Positions 46,335-60,050 of a stretch of DNA of 64,000 nt are shown here, piece after piece (positions within the stretch are counted from its first letter, which is position 1; each line of letters opens with the position of its first letter). Made by a program: the position numbers and the translations under genes. The stretch spans positions 372,001 to 436,000 of the forward strand of contig JBBMOL010000182.1 in the NCBI GenBank assembly GCA_037954665.1, written 5' to 3'. The DNA is from Laguncularia racemosa (lineage: Eukaryota; Streptophyta; Magnoliopsida; Myrtales; Combretaceae). The notes beneath the pieces were generated by a model. The model was not told where the DNA came from and made no database searches. It saw nothing but the letters and a program-made list of their open reading frames with translations.

Positions 46335-48655
46335 CCTCAAAGGTTAAAAAGAAAGTAAAATAACAATAATAGTAACAATAATAATTTCACTACCTGTGAG
46401 AGGTGAAAAAATAGAGAATGTATAATATGTATATATAAGCATAGGACTTCCTTGTCATAATAAATGAGGACCAAGCTGGCTAAATTAACTCTGTTTTCAT
46501 GACTTAAATTCAATATTTCCATATGTTGTTTATTAGGGGATTTGCAAGTTACAAAAATCTCATTGTTATTATCATGCTATTATGATTAAATTTTATCTAT
46601 CCATTGTTTTTGGCAAGTCAACATCTCTGTCACCTTGGGCGTTATCATGGTACTAATTATTGCTGCAAGATGACCATCAATTTGCAATATTATCCGTCTA
46701 CATTTGGAGGGTTTAATGTGAATGTTTAAGATAATGTTCAAGTCATATAAATGACGAACGTTTTTGGTGATTCTCTCAAATGGGTAATGCTATTCATAAA
46801 ATTTCCAAGAGACAATTGTTTCCATATGTTTAAAGATACTTATTACCTACATAAAATAGGTATGTCATAAGTCATAACTCTATATCTAAACTAATGAAGA
46901 TTCAAAAAGTCTTTTGTTTTCTTTCCGAATTACAAACATTCAACCACTAGCGGATTTCCTATCTAATTTTATTTAGGAATAAACTGAAAATAGAATTACA
47001 ATTTTAGATTTTATTTCTTTTTCTATGTTTGAAAATAATTTCAATAATCGAAATTGTAATTCTTTTGCAATGAATATTTAGGAGAGATATTGATTCCTTT
47101 GGATTTATCTAACTCTTCTTGGCCCTAATGGACCATGGGCTCATACCTATTTTATACTTAGGCATTTAGAGCCATCAAAGGATATTTTATGACCTTTTTT
47201 TTTTTCACTTTTGGGCTTAACTCACTCAAGGGACCGGCAAACCTCTTTTAAGGTAAATTTGAAATCAATATCAAAGTTTTGAGTCTCTTAATTAACTCAT
47301 TATGCATAGACATCTATTAGCCCATACATTCAAACCCAAAACTAGTTTGTTAATTAATAGAAAAATTAATTAGGACTTCAAACTAGATTAAACCATTTGC
47401 CTTGGTTTTAAATAATTTGTATTAAGTCTAATATCCTATCCATAAATTTTGATAGCCTTGGGTACCTTAACCATATAAATCCTATATAACTTAGCCTAAG
47501 AATTTAAATCCTAAAACTTTCCCTAACCACATTTATGATATGTTTGATTTGTGGAATAGAATAAGATAAAAATAAAATTATAATTATTAAAGAATAAAAC
47601 AAAGAAGCAACAACTATTTCTTATAGTTTCCTTAAGATCTCATAAATAGATATTAGAATATGTTACAAAAGATTGAATAATAACTTCTTCCTTTTTTGGT
47701 TCTATAAAGGAATTAGAATTCTCATTTTGTGGCAATAGTAAATTAGTAATTTCGTACAATAGCTATTCAACAATTAAATGCAAGAACAAGTCTACATGGG
47801 ATGAATAATTATTTTATTATACCTTTATAAAGTTAATGAAATATACCATTAGAATTTTATCCCTTGAAAAAATAAGAGTGATAGTGCCTTCATAATTTTC
47901 AAAATATTATCTTACATTAATGCCTTTGAGTACTACCAATTTTCTTGAAATATGCTCAAATAAAAAACTTTCTAAATTTTCTTAAAATGCTTGTCAAAAA
48001 TGTTTTCATTAATGCAATGAAAAACCACTTATTAATCATCTTGAAAAGAGTGATGTAATTACATCTTTTCTTTTGGAAATGGAATTGTAATTATAACCCA
48101 TTCCTCAAAAAAACATATTCATGCCCTTAATCAAGGGTTGTTCACGCACCAATATAGGACAAGGAAGTGTAACATAGCTGGTTTAGCGGTCACGCGACTA
48201 CATAGTAGTGGCAGCTCCACTCCTCCATGGTGGTTGGCTTGACTATTCACCTTATCATTTGCTAATAAACTTGCTGGCCAAAAAATAGCTAGCACTTTTC
48301 ATAATCATCATGGTGGTCAAACTAATTCTTTTGTTGTTTTGATCTTGGTTTCATAAAACGAACTCCCATGTTTTTTAAACTTTTTTCTTTTTTTTTTTCT
48401 AATGTGGTTTGAACAATTAGGATCGAATTTTAACATAATGTAATAGAAAATATCAAACAAGACATGCAAGTTTAAATATAAAATCATAAAGTTAAAACTC
48501 TTAACAACATGAAATAACAAATGAATTAACGAGAAACTCCTAGTTCAACATGAGACCATTTCTCACTTAAAATGATAGTTCACAAATGAAAAATATCTAA
48601 TGTATTCAGGGAAATTCAAGAGCAATTAGAGTTGACTTGAAACTTGAGTGTATAG
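46335..48655. other. Promoter side of the MADS gene and intergenic DNA
   Basis: The first 150-200 bases upstream on the minus strand include a run of TTATTATTG trinucleotides and TATA-like TATATATA (about 46429-46437). The rest is AT-rich with no gene recognised. Confidence 0.5.
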
Positions 48656-51600
48656 TGTAGCGACCCACCTACTAGGTCTGATTCTTGAACCTGTTCCAAT
48701 ATTCTTGTAACTATCCTTGGTACCTGTAGGTGTGTTGCTATGCCGTCTCTGAATTAGAGATAAGGCAAATTCTGCTAATATTGAACCTGTAACTCTAACC
48801 TGTGTGAAATTTTATAAACGTCCTGTAAAATGGCGCTAACAGCGCTATCATTTCATATCCACATCATATCTAAACACATATACTTAAAATCTCCTGTCAC
48901 ATCATACATCATATATATATACCATCGGGATCTGCATTCCCGGTAAGTAGGCATAGCTCATGATTAATCCTGTAGCCTTAAGTGGCTCAAAAGATTACAA
49001 ATCCAACCTTATACACACAAATATTTACATTACAATCTGAAGATTAACACCTATAGATCTTATTACAAATGATAGAGGTTCCAAAATGAAACTAAAGGCT
49101 TCTTTGCCTCTATTGACGTTTTCCAAAAACCCGAGTCTCCAACAACTTATTCTTCAGTACCTATACCTGAGGTTAGCAAAAACACTAACCCCTCAGCTTC
49201 TTAACAAGAAAAGTGAGTATAAAATCAAGCAACCAATAAAAAAAAACAACAAAATCACATAATAGTAATCAGCAATATTATCAAATACCTCGAAGTGATT
49301 ACTCAAGCAAGCAAGTTTTCAACTCAAGTTATACTCGCAAGAAACCTAATTCAATTTATTACATTTTAACATCACCATGATCTTACTTAGTGATATTTTC
49401 CCTGTAATTCCATTTTTGCTAAACTCATAACCTTTTCATTGGAGACCATTTCAATCACTCCTGTTTACTCATAGGTCACAAATATTTTTCAATTAATCCA
49501 GGCAAAGCCTATCAGCTGGTAGATAAACTACCCTCATGTACTTTTCAAAACTTAATGTTTTCTCAACCAATTAAGACATCCTTATATACTCTTTTTAGTT
49601 AGAAATATTCAGCTCGCCTTTCACCTGCCTCAAACAAAAAGGGGTGACCAGATCCCCATAGGTCACTAAACCGGGCCGGTCCGTCGACCATGCCTCAAAC
49701 CCATCCGGGTCGACTCAAAGGTCGTACCACAAACTTAATAGGCAGGGAATAAGACTTTTCTTACATTAAGTGTTTTAGGTTAGTAGGTACTTATAGCCTA
49801 ACTCCCATTTTATTATCCATTTAGATATTTCATCGTTACCAAGACAACAATAGTATGAACTCAACCAGTCATATAAACCCCATTTAATAAGCTAAAAATA
49901 ACCCAGCATTACATCACAATCATTAAGCATTCGATAGTTTAAGTTCATTACATCACATACAATCAGGAATAGTATAATCAAATCCCGCACCCAACTCTCA
50001 TTCTAGGATTTTCTAGAATGTTCCCTTTTTTTTTCTCACAATCCAATAATATCATGACACACAACCAGCTATCAGTAAACCAATATAATTCAACAATCCT
50101 CCTGCATTGATCACAGTAAGTGATCGTACAGGGTAATTTCAGCCAACAACAAGTAGTCTACATTATCAACCACTTGTACCCAAGAGAAAAGTTAAGGGGG
50201 TACTCACCTGAAACAATATATGCCAATCCAAACAGTCGCACCAGCCAAGTTCCTTTGTCCTCCTTACTCAACAGAAATACCTGAATCATCAGTATACCAA
50301 TCAATGTTACCTCGTTCGCTCTATTGAACCCTAAATTGCTAATTCAGTATTCCAAACCCTTAAATTCCATCCTAACCTCGTATAATCCACCATTTTCCTG
50401 AAATTTCTAATTCATATACATACGGGTATACTACGCTCTATTATATATTAATGTAATTAAATTTCGACATGATTTTATATTGAATCGTATAGTTCTAAAT
50501 TATCACGATCTTGCACCGAACACTCCCGTTTTTGTTTTGTAACTAACCCAAGCTTCTCAAAATCATATTATGCTTCAATGAACCTCAACTTAACATCAAA
50601 TTCAACTAATCAAATCAAATTATCTAATTTTGCTAAGGATTTAATTCGGCCAGAACAGGGTAATTAGCTTGAAAAATTCACTAAAAATAGAAAACGACTC
50701 CAATCTGAACAATTATTGATTTGGTGATCTAATAAATCATATAAGGATCTTGTATACTAAAAATTACATCAAAAATACATCATTTGACCTATTTAGTTTC
50801 CAATTTGATTTACGATCAGAACAGAGCATTTCTTAAGGAGTGCATATTTTTGAATCAAATTTAAGAAAAATAAAATTTCCAAATTAATATTCATACAAAA
50901 TTATGCCAGAATACCAAAAATCACAATTTTTCATAAACATTTGATATTTAAAAAAAAAAATAGGAAGTTTCAGGCGTTACTGGGGGCTGCTCCGTTCACC
51001 GGCCTCCGGACACCAACGCCGGCAACCACTATGTCGGCCAGAATACTCTCCCACCCAAAACCTTAACCCTAGCTTGGCCTAGCAGCAGATTTACCTTACC
51101 CCCTTCGAACGAACAGAAAAAATTCTCCCTACTTAATTTGATTTTTTGTTCTTCAATTTCTTCAAATTCTTGTTGCATCCTACTTCAATCTTGTTCTTCT
51201 TCCTATCCTGATGATTGCATGTTGGAAATTCCAACTTCAATTTGCCCAGAAAATTCGGATGAAATGGAGAGGGTTTTGGTTTCTTTTTTTTTTCTTCTAA
51301 TTTTTGATGATTTGATTTTTCTCTCTCTCTATTCTAATATATATATATAATATTACTTAATTTTGCTGACATTGAGGGTGCTGTTCTGTATTTGTTTTTT
51401 TTTTTTCCTTCCTCTTTTATTTATTTTCTTTTTAGCTATAATATAATATAATTTAATATAATATATTATGTACATTTTTTTACATGTATATATATATATA
51501 TGCCCATATAATTCATATTATTATTATTATTATTATATATATACTTATTTTATTTTATTTTTAGCATATAACATATATATACATATATATATATTATATA

Positions 51601-51687
51601 TATATATATTGATTTTACTTACACACACACATATATATATATATTTATTTTAATTTTAACATTATTACTTAAGTTTAGGTCCTCACA
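48656..51687 (-). mobile_element. Solo LTR (3032 bp), probably Ty3/gypsy
   Basis: The plus-strand ends are TGTAGCGACC and GGTCCTCACA. On the minus strand it therefore begins TGTGAGGACC and ends GGTCGCTACA, with TG...CA. It is flanked by a perfect 5-bp duplication TATAG (48651-48655 and 51688-51692). Its length and the TGTGAGGACC...GGTCGCTACA ends resemble the long LTRs of plant chromovirus (Tekay/del-like) elements, but the family is inferred. No primer-binding site, gag or pol lies beside it, so it is a solo LTR left by recombination. Its right end contains TA/CA microsatellites (51340-51650). Confidence 0.88.
51340..51655. repeat. TA/CA-rich microsatellite cluster in the solo LTR
   Basis: Runs of TA, ATT and CA dinucleotides and trinucleotides give a near-continuous low-complexity block. 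Open frames across it (Tyr/Ile-rich) are artefacts. Confidence 0.85.
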
Positions 51688-51692
51688 TATAG

Positions 51693-54600
51693 TTTAGCTT
51701 AGAAGTGTGTTAAAATAAGAAAAGTGACTCCACCTATCTAGTCTATGCGTGAAGTACATGGTCATTTATCGATGGGCCTTCGGGCCCTTTACACCATCCA
51801 CTCATGTAGGCTAGATAAGTCATTTACTTGGATCACATGACTCACCTTATGAATTATCTAAGCTCAATTATAAAACTAAAATAAAAAAATCTTTTAAAAT
51901 TATTTAAATTAAATTGAATGATTTTCGAATTTAACTCTTAAAATAATTTTTATACTTAAATGCAACTTGTCTTGAATGTGTGTTATTATGTGGATACAGA
52001 CTATGGTAACCATTTAGCAATAGTTGTAAGCCACTTAATGTCTTAGACAATAGTCATGAACCCAAAACTACTAGCAAGTCGATTACTATGTATGTAATTC
52101 AATCTCTTAATCCATGTCTTTGATCATTTAGATGATGATGATTCACCACTAGAGCAATCCTTTTTACTTGGTTACTTAAAATAAGTAACTCAAATTCTAC
52201 ATGCCATTGGATTTCTTAAGTTGATTGTAAATAAAAAAAGTAGCATAGAAACATTCACTTTTCTCACTTGGAAAGAGACAAATTTCTTCTTAGCTCATTA
52301 CCGCCTTCTATAGGTTTCCAATTACAACCAATAACTATATTATACCTATAATCATTTTCACAATCCTTTTTTATCTATCGTAAAAGTATAACCCTAATTG
52401 TATGCATGAGGGAGCAATGGTCTTGGGTCTAACTCACTTAAGAGAAAAACCAATGGCATGACTTTTTATAACCAATGTTGTCAGACTAAGCCTGGGTGGT
52501 TAACCTAGATATGTGAGGGAGTCAAGGATTATGGGGAAGAATCGGGTTTGATTGAAAGTTAAACTATAGTTAAACCAAGGTTGAACTAAGTTGGATCGTG
52601 GGGGTCAGACCATAGGTATTAACCCGAATTTGATAACACTACTTACAACAAGTCTTATATAGTGAACACGAAACTCATTTACCTAATTATATGATTTGAA
52701 CCAAAGTTTCTTGTTCAAGTGAGAACAACCTAATCAATACAAGTTTTAGCATTATGTCTATGTTCTATATAGAGAGACATAATTGATAAATGCTTATTAC
52801 TAAACAATTTGATATTCAAAATTCTTACTATGACTATTTTATCATGTTTTCTCATGCTCTTTAATCAATAAAAAACTATAATGTAGATATAAGTTTCAAT
52901 AAAGTAGAATTTTGAATAAACAACATATATTGCATATGTTAATCAACCAATCTTTTACAAATTAAGCTATAAGTCTTGGAACTTAGGGCATACACTAGCA
53001 ATTATGTGCAGACATTAACCCTTGCTTTCACCAATTTAGATATGAGGAAGGGCTTAACTTGTTTCAAATTCAAAGAATGCCCCTTGCTTAAGTAATTAGA
53101 CAAGGAAGGGATAAAATGATACTTGTTACATTTTGGTATATCACATATTTCTTAGTAGCTATTGGTATATCACATATTTGTTACATTTTTAGGGGGCATG
53201 GAAGTATGGAATGTAAAAAATTTCTCATTCACTTTTAAGTTTTCTACTCAAAAGTTTACCAAATAAGATCTATGTAATAGCATGAAATTAATACACTTAT
53301 TAGCATAATATTTTATTCAACTTAAACATAACATCCATATGTTAAATTAATGACCATATATATCAAATATGTGATTTATGATGATTTATTATTTACTTTA
53401 CCTATAAGGATTTATAATTTAAATCCTCACAATGTTGAAATTGGATAAGCATTGCAACACCCAACCAAAACCCCCATGGCAACAACAACGTTACAAGTAG
53501 CACCCAAGAGCTTCAACTACCTTATACACACAACACTTTGCTGCCACCTTTGTACACCACCAAAGTTATACTTCACCAAGTGTTATCAACTTAAAGATCA
53601 AATTCTAACTACTAGAATTAATTTGACCTAAATTGGATTTTAAAATTTAACATAGAATTCCTCTAAGTTAGTGCACACACGAGAGATTACTTAAGATCAA
53701 TGTTTAAGTGACTAGCAAGTTCAAAAGCACTATACCTTACACTTGAATTCTTACACTTAAAAGATAATTAAATGTTAAAAAAAATATATGATAAGATGAA
53801 CATAGAAAATAAATGCACATGGAGAGATAATTGATGACGTTGCAAGTAAGAGACCTAAGGGAGTGCGTTTTGTGACTTATTTATTCTAGAATCTTCATTA
53901 AGAGCATAAGTCACCATTAAATTTGATAATTTAATGTTTCTTTACACTCTCATAGTGGAATATCAAGTATGTACCATTGGATGAGACAAATGGATTTCTC
54001 ACATTTTTCATCTTTGGCTTGCACATTTGACCAAGTCTAGCCAACAGTATTGACACATCACATGCACACTTATCCCACTCACATGGGCTTCATCACATGA
54101 GCTTAAGATGCAAGGCTTTAATAAAGAGACCTAATTAAATAACAACCCATCCCATACATTTATTTGATTCTTCATTTCACTTAGTTAATTTCCAATTTCT
54201 GGGTGCACTTTGATATTTTGATAAAGTATAACCTAAAAATGACAATCAATTAATTTATTTAGCATACATACCTTGATTTGTCATTCAATTGCAAATCAAA
54301 ATCAAATTAATTGATTCCATGGTTTGAGTCGAATTTTCTCATCATCTCTCATATGCACTCAATCCCAAAACTTACCATTATACCATGCAACTCTCTAAGT
54401 CCTCTTTATAATGGCTTACCACCCTTAGACACATATTTGTAGAGCAACTAGCTATATTTTGTGAGCTTGATGCTCTTTGAAAGGTGTTAACTTATGTGTG
54501 TCATCGTATCTTTCTATTTTGATATCATAGATTAACTTGTCCATGATTGCATCATCAAAAGTTGATTTTTAGCTTAACATATCGAAACAACTTAGACTCA

Positions 54601-55849
54601 ATTGAATCCTTAACAAGACCATGAGTTACTTATGCTTAACTATGCAGCCAAGGATATGTAGTATCTAATTAAGAGATGAATGAATCTCATCTTGACTTAT
54701 ATTGCCAATTACAAATACTTTGAGTTGTAATCAATAATCAAATTGATAATAACTCACAGATAGACCATGTTATATCAATAAAATATGATGCTTTATACAT
54801 CAAGAGTATGGCCATCTTTAGTCTAAGGATTAACTATGCCAATCCACTAAGGAAGGAATTGATTATGCTTAAATACAACTTTTCCTAAATTGTGGATCAT
54901 ATCTAGTAATCCTTTAACTTGAGCTTCCTAATGTATACCTTTCCTTAACCCCAGTCCCTTTGGTTATTAGTATGACCTAGTTTAATACACAACAATCTTG
55001 TGCTTGTGTCACCTCTAGTCACTTACTTGATTTTAGACTCTTATAAAATTAACATAACATAGGTGAAACTTTACAGACAACTAACTACACACAAACATCA
55101 ACATCATATGGTAATAATAGGGGAATTTGCTATAGATTAGTATCAGTAGAAATGAGGATAAATAACTAATAAGTACACCCTACTATCCTTTATCTAGTGT
55201 ATCGATAATACATACACACCAACAACATTATATATTGAGTCTCCCTTATAAGAAATATGGATACCTTATAATCCCGTAAGTTAGGTTGTGTCACCTATGT
55301 CATTATAGCTCAACACCTTTATGATCTATTAAGGGAAGGGTCTAAAGTGTTACATAACTCTAGTGTAGGTAGCTCTACCACTCTCATATTTATTTTACAA
55401 TTTTTATGTAGTTATATACGATAATTATTTTATTATGAGATATAGAATTGGAAATTCTAGACTCGACTTATGAAATCTGGATATGATATGACATGAAATA
55501 AATAGGTTTATATGTATAAAAAAAATTATACAAAACACAAGTGGATTAAATCCATTTGAACACAATAAAATACATGTCTAGGTTTATGTTTAGGTCTCAA
55601 ACTCATTTATAAACATATTTAATAAATAATTTTCGTAAACTAGTTATGGATTTAACCACAAACCCATTTATTATATATAAAATGTTATTTTATTGCAAAG
55701 TAAAATCATCACAGCTAAGAGAAAAAGGTAGACATATAGTATATGTGTAGTGTCTAGTCACTATCATGGTTAGGCAGGCTAAGTTCTCTCAGCTGGTTTT
55801 TCTTTCGGCCAAAAAAGAAAAAACAAATATATATATATATCTTAGTTCT
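51693..55849. other. Long non-coding stretch, possible LTR debris
   Basis: About 4 kb without a recognisable gene. Text such as GCAACACCCAACCAAAACCC (53455) and the CA-rich sequence to 53590 looks like decayed LTR or untranslated retrotransposon sequence, but no paired ends were found. A small inverted-ended element may lie at 52474-52641. Confidence 0.45.
52474..52641. mobile_element. Possible MITE of about 168 bp
   Basis: The left end is AATGTTGTCAGAC. The right end on the opposite strand is AGTGTTATCAAAT, an imperfect terminal inverted repeat. The interior has repeated GGTTGAAC/AGTTAAAC words and is non-coding. No target duplication was confirmed. Confidence 0.35.
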
Positions 55850-57913
55850 CTTTCTCTACTCCCTATTTTGTTTTTTCCTCTCGACTCTAACCTCTACTGA
55901 ATGGCAAACCCCAACTCAAATCCGAAGAAAACCCCGATGCCCTAATCTGTTCTGTCCTCTCTAACATCTCCTCTCTTCTTTAGTCTCTCCTCTTTTCCCT
56001 ATTGCTATCTATCTCTTCTTGGCTCTCTTGTTTCCAGAGACGCATGCAAATCAAGTCAGGCCAGGCCACGGCGTAGAGTTTGGGTGTCACTCGTCAGCTC
56101 AGCAAGTCACAGCGACGCACGTAGATCTTAAGGCTGTCACCTCTCTGGACACCAAACGCAGGTACGGTACTTTATCATCTCTCTGCTACCATCTCTATTC
56201 TCTCTAGACGCCGGATCTTGAGGCCACAGCGTAGTGTTTTATGCTGGGTTTAGCAGCTGGAAATGGACACACATTACGTTTTTTACTTTGTTCTTAGAGA
56301 TGTTGTTTAGGCCTATCATACCTTTCCTCATGTCATTTATGTTTTTATGGCATTTTACTGTACGAAATCTCCGTGTAGTCGTGTACTGCACCTTTAGATT
56401 TGTTATCGTCAATGTTTTCACCAGAAGGAAAAAAAAAAAAAAAAGGAAAAAAACACTCTTTCTAATTCAATGAATGTATGAATTGATTTTCCTCGTTCAT
56501 CCATTGGATTTTTGTTGTGTTGTAAGATTAATTGGTATATGCACCACATAAACTAAACCGATAAATATTTGTTATTTATTTATTGCATTTCTTTTCGTAA
56601 TTTATTTGAATTTCTTCTCCATGTATTTTTACTCATTTAGATTAGCAGCTAGATTATGTAAAAGCATTCTCACATGGCTACAAAGTTGTTTTTTTTAATG
56701 GATTTATGGGTTTTCAAGTGATATGCATAAATGGTAATATTGGTGATGCAGATGGATTCTTTTAAAGATTTAATGAACTTTGATGAAATGAAAATGCTTG
56801 AAGCAAATGAAGGGGATGATCTAGTTGAAGTTTCTAGATCAACAATTGATTCTACATGAACACAACAAAGGAAGCTTATTTCTCTAGTTTGAACTTGTTT
56901 TACTCATGTTGTTGAGAAACAATAAGATGATTTGGTTATTACAAGAGCTACATGTAAGTCATGTAAAAGCATCATAAGACGTGATAGTAAATTTGGAACT
57001 AGGAATTTAAGGAGGCGTATGCTTAAATGTTGTAAGCATAATACTAGAGACATTGGTCAAATGTTGATATTAGTTGATATGAAACTAAAAACTTTGAAGT
57101 TTAATCTTGAGAAATTTTGTGAATTGATGGTTGTTGCAATTGTTAAGCATAAATTGCCTCTCTTATTTGTGGAGTATGGTGGAATGAGAACTTTATTTAA
57201 ATATTTAAATAAAAATGTTGTGCATATATCTAGAAATACTCTCAAAGCTTATTTGATGAGGAATTTTAAGAAGGAAAGAAATAAGATCAAACACATGCTT
57301 ATAGGTTATCTTGGTAAGATTTCCTTAACATCTTATTTGTGAACATCAATAATTGCTGATAGAAATAAATTTGTTGCTACACATTTTATTGATAAAGTGT
57401 TGCTTTGATTGAGAAAGTAATGACTTTGCTCCATGATTGGGGCATTGAAAGTAAATTATTTTGTGTAACTTTGGATAATGCTTTTACTAAAGATCTTTTT
57501 GTGAGTTTTTTGAAGGCAAACTAAATGTGTGAGGTAGACTTTTGGCTTCAAGCTTTTATTTTCATATTAAATGTTATACTCTCATTCTCAATTTAATTGT
57601 TCATGAAAGTTTAAAAGAGGTTGATAATACTGTAGAGGAGGTGAGAAAAAGTGTAAAATATGTGAAGGGGTCTCAAATAATAAAGATAAAGTTTGCTAAA
57701 TGCGTGAACTTGTTGTCTTTGTGTAAAGATAAAGGTTTGAGACAAGATGTCCTAACTCGATATAATTCTACATATCTTATGCTTGAAAATGCAATCTACT
57801 ATAGAAGTGTTTTTTTTTTTTTTTTTCTGACTTATAGTTATGTGACTCCAATTATAAGCATTATCTTTCTTTAAAAGAATGAGAAAGGATTGAGAAAATG
57901 AGCAAGTTTTTCA

Positions 57914-57944
<31 letters not shown>

Positions 57945-58205
57945 TTACATTACTTGTCAATTTTCTAGAACAAAGTATCCTATTGTCAACTTATACTTTT
58001 CATCAGTTTTTAGGGCATACCAAACATTGACAAATAATATGAAGGCAAGTGAAGCATATTTAAAAAACATGGCGATTAGGCTATTTGTGAAATTTGAAAA
58101 GTATTGGTCTGAGTTTAGTTTGATTTTGGCTATTGTTGTTACATTGGATCTATGATATAACTCAATTTTGTTGGTAGAGTTATTAGATGATTTATAATGA
58201 TGATC
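55850..58205 (+). pseudogene. hAT transposase pseudogene (BED finger type)
   Basis: A CT-rich leader (about 55850-56160) and an intron ending in GATGCAG precede the ATG at 56752 (MDSFKDLMNFDEMKMLEANE). The BED zinc finger follows at about 56940-57050 (CKSCKSIIRRDSKFGTRNL, then CCKH). The helical region contains EFCELMVVAIVKHKLPLLFV-like sequence with SRNTLKAYLM. Later pieces are CYTLILNLIVHESLKEVD, GLRQDVLTRYNSTYLMLENA near 57740, and KYPIVNLYFSSVFRA, KFEKYWSEFSLILAIVVTLD near 58100. In active hAT elements this enzyme excises and integrates the element. Stops, a T-run at 57811-57826 and a TA-repeat at 57918-57944 break it. The hATC domain is missing; an LTR-like repeat begins at 58206. Confidence 0.85.
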
Positions 58206-58850
58206 ATGTACATATCACGCGGGTACTGCACTACATGTGACTTCAGAAAAAAGCAATTTAGATATGGCACATGATGGGATAACTAGGGAGCGAGAGGCAA
58301 GGAAGAGAAATAAGCAATCTCAAGTGTTTCAAATGCACAAGTGATAGACAAGGGAGCTAAGGAGACCTCAAGCATCGACCTTGCAATTCTTGGACAATGG
58401 AAATCGTTATTTGCTTAATCTCTTGTTTGATCTTTGAGAGTAAAGAACTCATGGTGGAACACCGTTTCTCTGATCTTGGGAATTCGAGAAAAGGTCCCCT
58501 AGTGATGATGAATGGCTAAGTATTTATTGACTTTTAGGCCTAATGACATCCATTAGATCACTTTAGCAATCAACAGGTGATGTAGAATTTGCTTAATTTA
58601 AGATAATCCTAATGAGTTTGCCATAAGCCCAAGACTAGTAATTTTCTTCATAAGTACATGAACCTGCCTGAGAAAGGTTGGATGTGAATGGATCGGTCTA
58701 ACAATCCTTGTTCCGAGCTCACTAAGTCAATTCTCCTTAAGTCATCTCAATAATTAGACTAGACTCATTCGGTCCTGTCACCTATGAGTCAAGCCAATTA
58801 ATTAATATACTTAGTCGAATATATTTATATAATATTTTTAACCCTCTACA
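58206..58850 (-). mobile_element. LTR-like repeat, about 645 bp, copy 2
   Basis: The reverse complement aligns with 43142-43791 throughout, including the TATA region (AATAAATACTTAGCCATTC), GGGGACCTTTTCTCGAATTC and GCAAGGTCGATGCTTGAGGT. The ends are TGTACATATCACG on the left and AACCCTCTACA on the right, an inverted TGTA/TACA pair. It sits directly at the end of the recognisable hAT transposase sequence, consistent with insertion into or next to that element. Confidence 0.7.
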
Positions 58851-59399
58851 TCAATCAATTACACTTATTATTATTATTAATCTCCCCAACTATATATTTT
58901 TTTATTTGAACCATTAACATTTTTTTAAATAGTGCAAAAAAAGAAACGTTGTCAACATTTATATTTTCTTTTAGAAACTAACCTGGACATCATTTTAATT
59001 AATAACTATTTTTCTATTTAAGCACTTAAAGGTTTCTATAAGTTTTTCAAATTCTTTTTTAAACTTTTTAAATTTAGATAAGATAATCCTTTTGTTAATC
59101 TCATTTTGTTTTTCATTAAAGTGTGACACACATCATGTTTTAATTGGTTGATGCTTTCTAAATAAAAAATCTATGATAAATATTATTTTTCTGTTCAAAT
59201 GTACATTTCATTAAAAAATAATAATGGCTACAACAAAAAGCTATAAAAAAAGTCTTAATAAATTTATAAAAATTAACCTAAAACGGGAAAAGCCTAAAAT
59301 TTAGTAAGAAAAACAGCAATGTTGTATAGTCAACGTGATGGCGGCTGAATCACCATTAAACCAAAGAGGGAAAACCACAATGCGATTGACACCAATCAG
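58851..59399. other. Intergenic AT-rich DNA
   Basis: No gene was recognised. The base composition changes abruptly to GC-rich near 59400. Confidence 0.55.
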
Positions 59400-59760
59400 G
59401 GGATTCTCGTGGCAGCGACTTGCCCCGCCATCAGGGGAATTACGGGGCGGGCAAAAAATTTTGGCCCGCTGAAGCTGCGGGCCATTTTGACCCGCGCCCG
59501 CATGACCCGTGGGGCGGGGCGGGCAAGTTCCCGCGGGCGTGGGTTGGCCCGCGGATCGGCAATCAGTGATGAACCCCGCCGGCACTCGAGCACATCAGCA
59601 CATGTTTACGGTATTAGCACTGAAGATCGGCGGTTCATTAGAGTGCGCGGGTGCGGGTTGGCCGTATTAGCACTGAAGATCGGCGGGAAGGATAGGAGGT
59701 TCGGCGGGGTTCATCAATGCTAATATGGCCACCATTTTGTCGATGGCGACCTTTTCGCCG
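59400..59760. other. GC-rich block resembling a hAT terminus
   Basis: Dense in GGCGGG/CCCGCC words (for example CAGGGGAATTACGGGGCGGG at 59422, GGCGTGGGTTGGCCCGCGG near 59536), a style common at the ends of plant hAT elements. It contains two copies of TATTAGCACTGAAGATCGGC about 52 bases apart (about 59613 and 59665). The open frames on both strands follow from the GC content. Confidence 0.5.
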
Positions 59761-59869
59761 GCGCAGGGTACGTCTGGACATGGAAAGAGGACTGTCATCT
59801 CCGGTTTGTGACTGAGTGTGGAGGGACGAGGGAGGAGTCGAGGGCTTCGTCGAGGACTGTTGACTCGAG

Positions 59870-60050
59870 GCGAGGACGACAGTCGACGAATGAGGGAGGA
59901 TGGAGGAGTCGAGGTGACGACGGTCGACGGACGAGCGAGGAGTCGAGGTGAGGACGACGGTCGACGGACGACTGAGGAGTCGAGGTGAAGATGACGGTTA
60001 ACGGACGAGCGAGGAGTGGAGGTGAGGATGACACTCGAGGTGACTGGTGA
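59870..60050 (+). repeat. GC-rich minisatellite, 34-37-bp unit
   Basis: About four to five imperfect copies of a unit with GAGGAGTCGAGGTGAGGACG and CGGTCGACGGACGAGC. It ends immediately before the first recognisable gag-like sequence of the Ty3/gypsy element. Confidence 0.85.

Noticed and set aside
46335..46340. Two-codon upstream extension of the diverged MADS gene
   Set aside because: The extension begins with TTG. The first ATG at 46334 gives the normal family N-terminus.
51138..51653. Open frames in the right part of the solo LTR
   Set aside because: Low-complexity Tyr/Ile/Phe-rich frames over TA, ATT and CA microsatellites inside non-coding LTR sequence.
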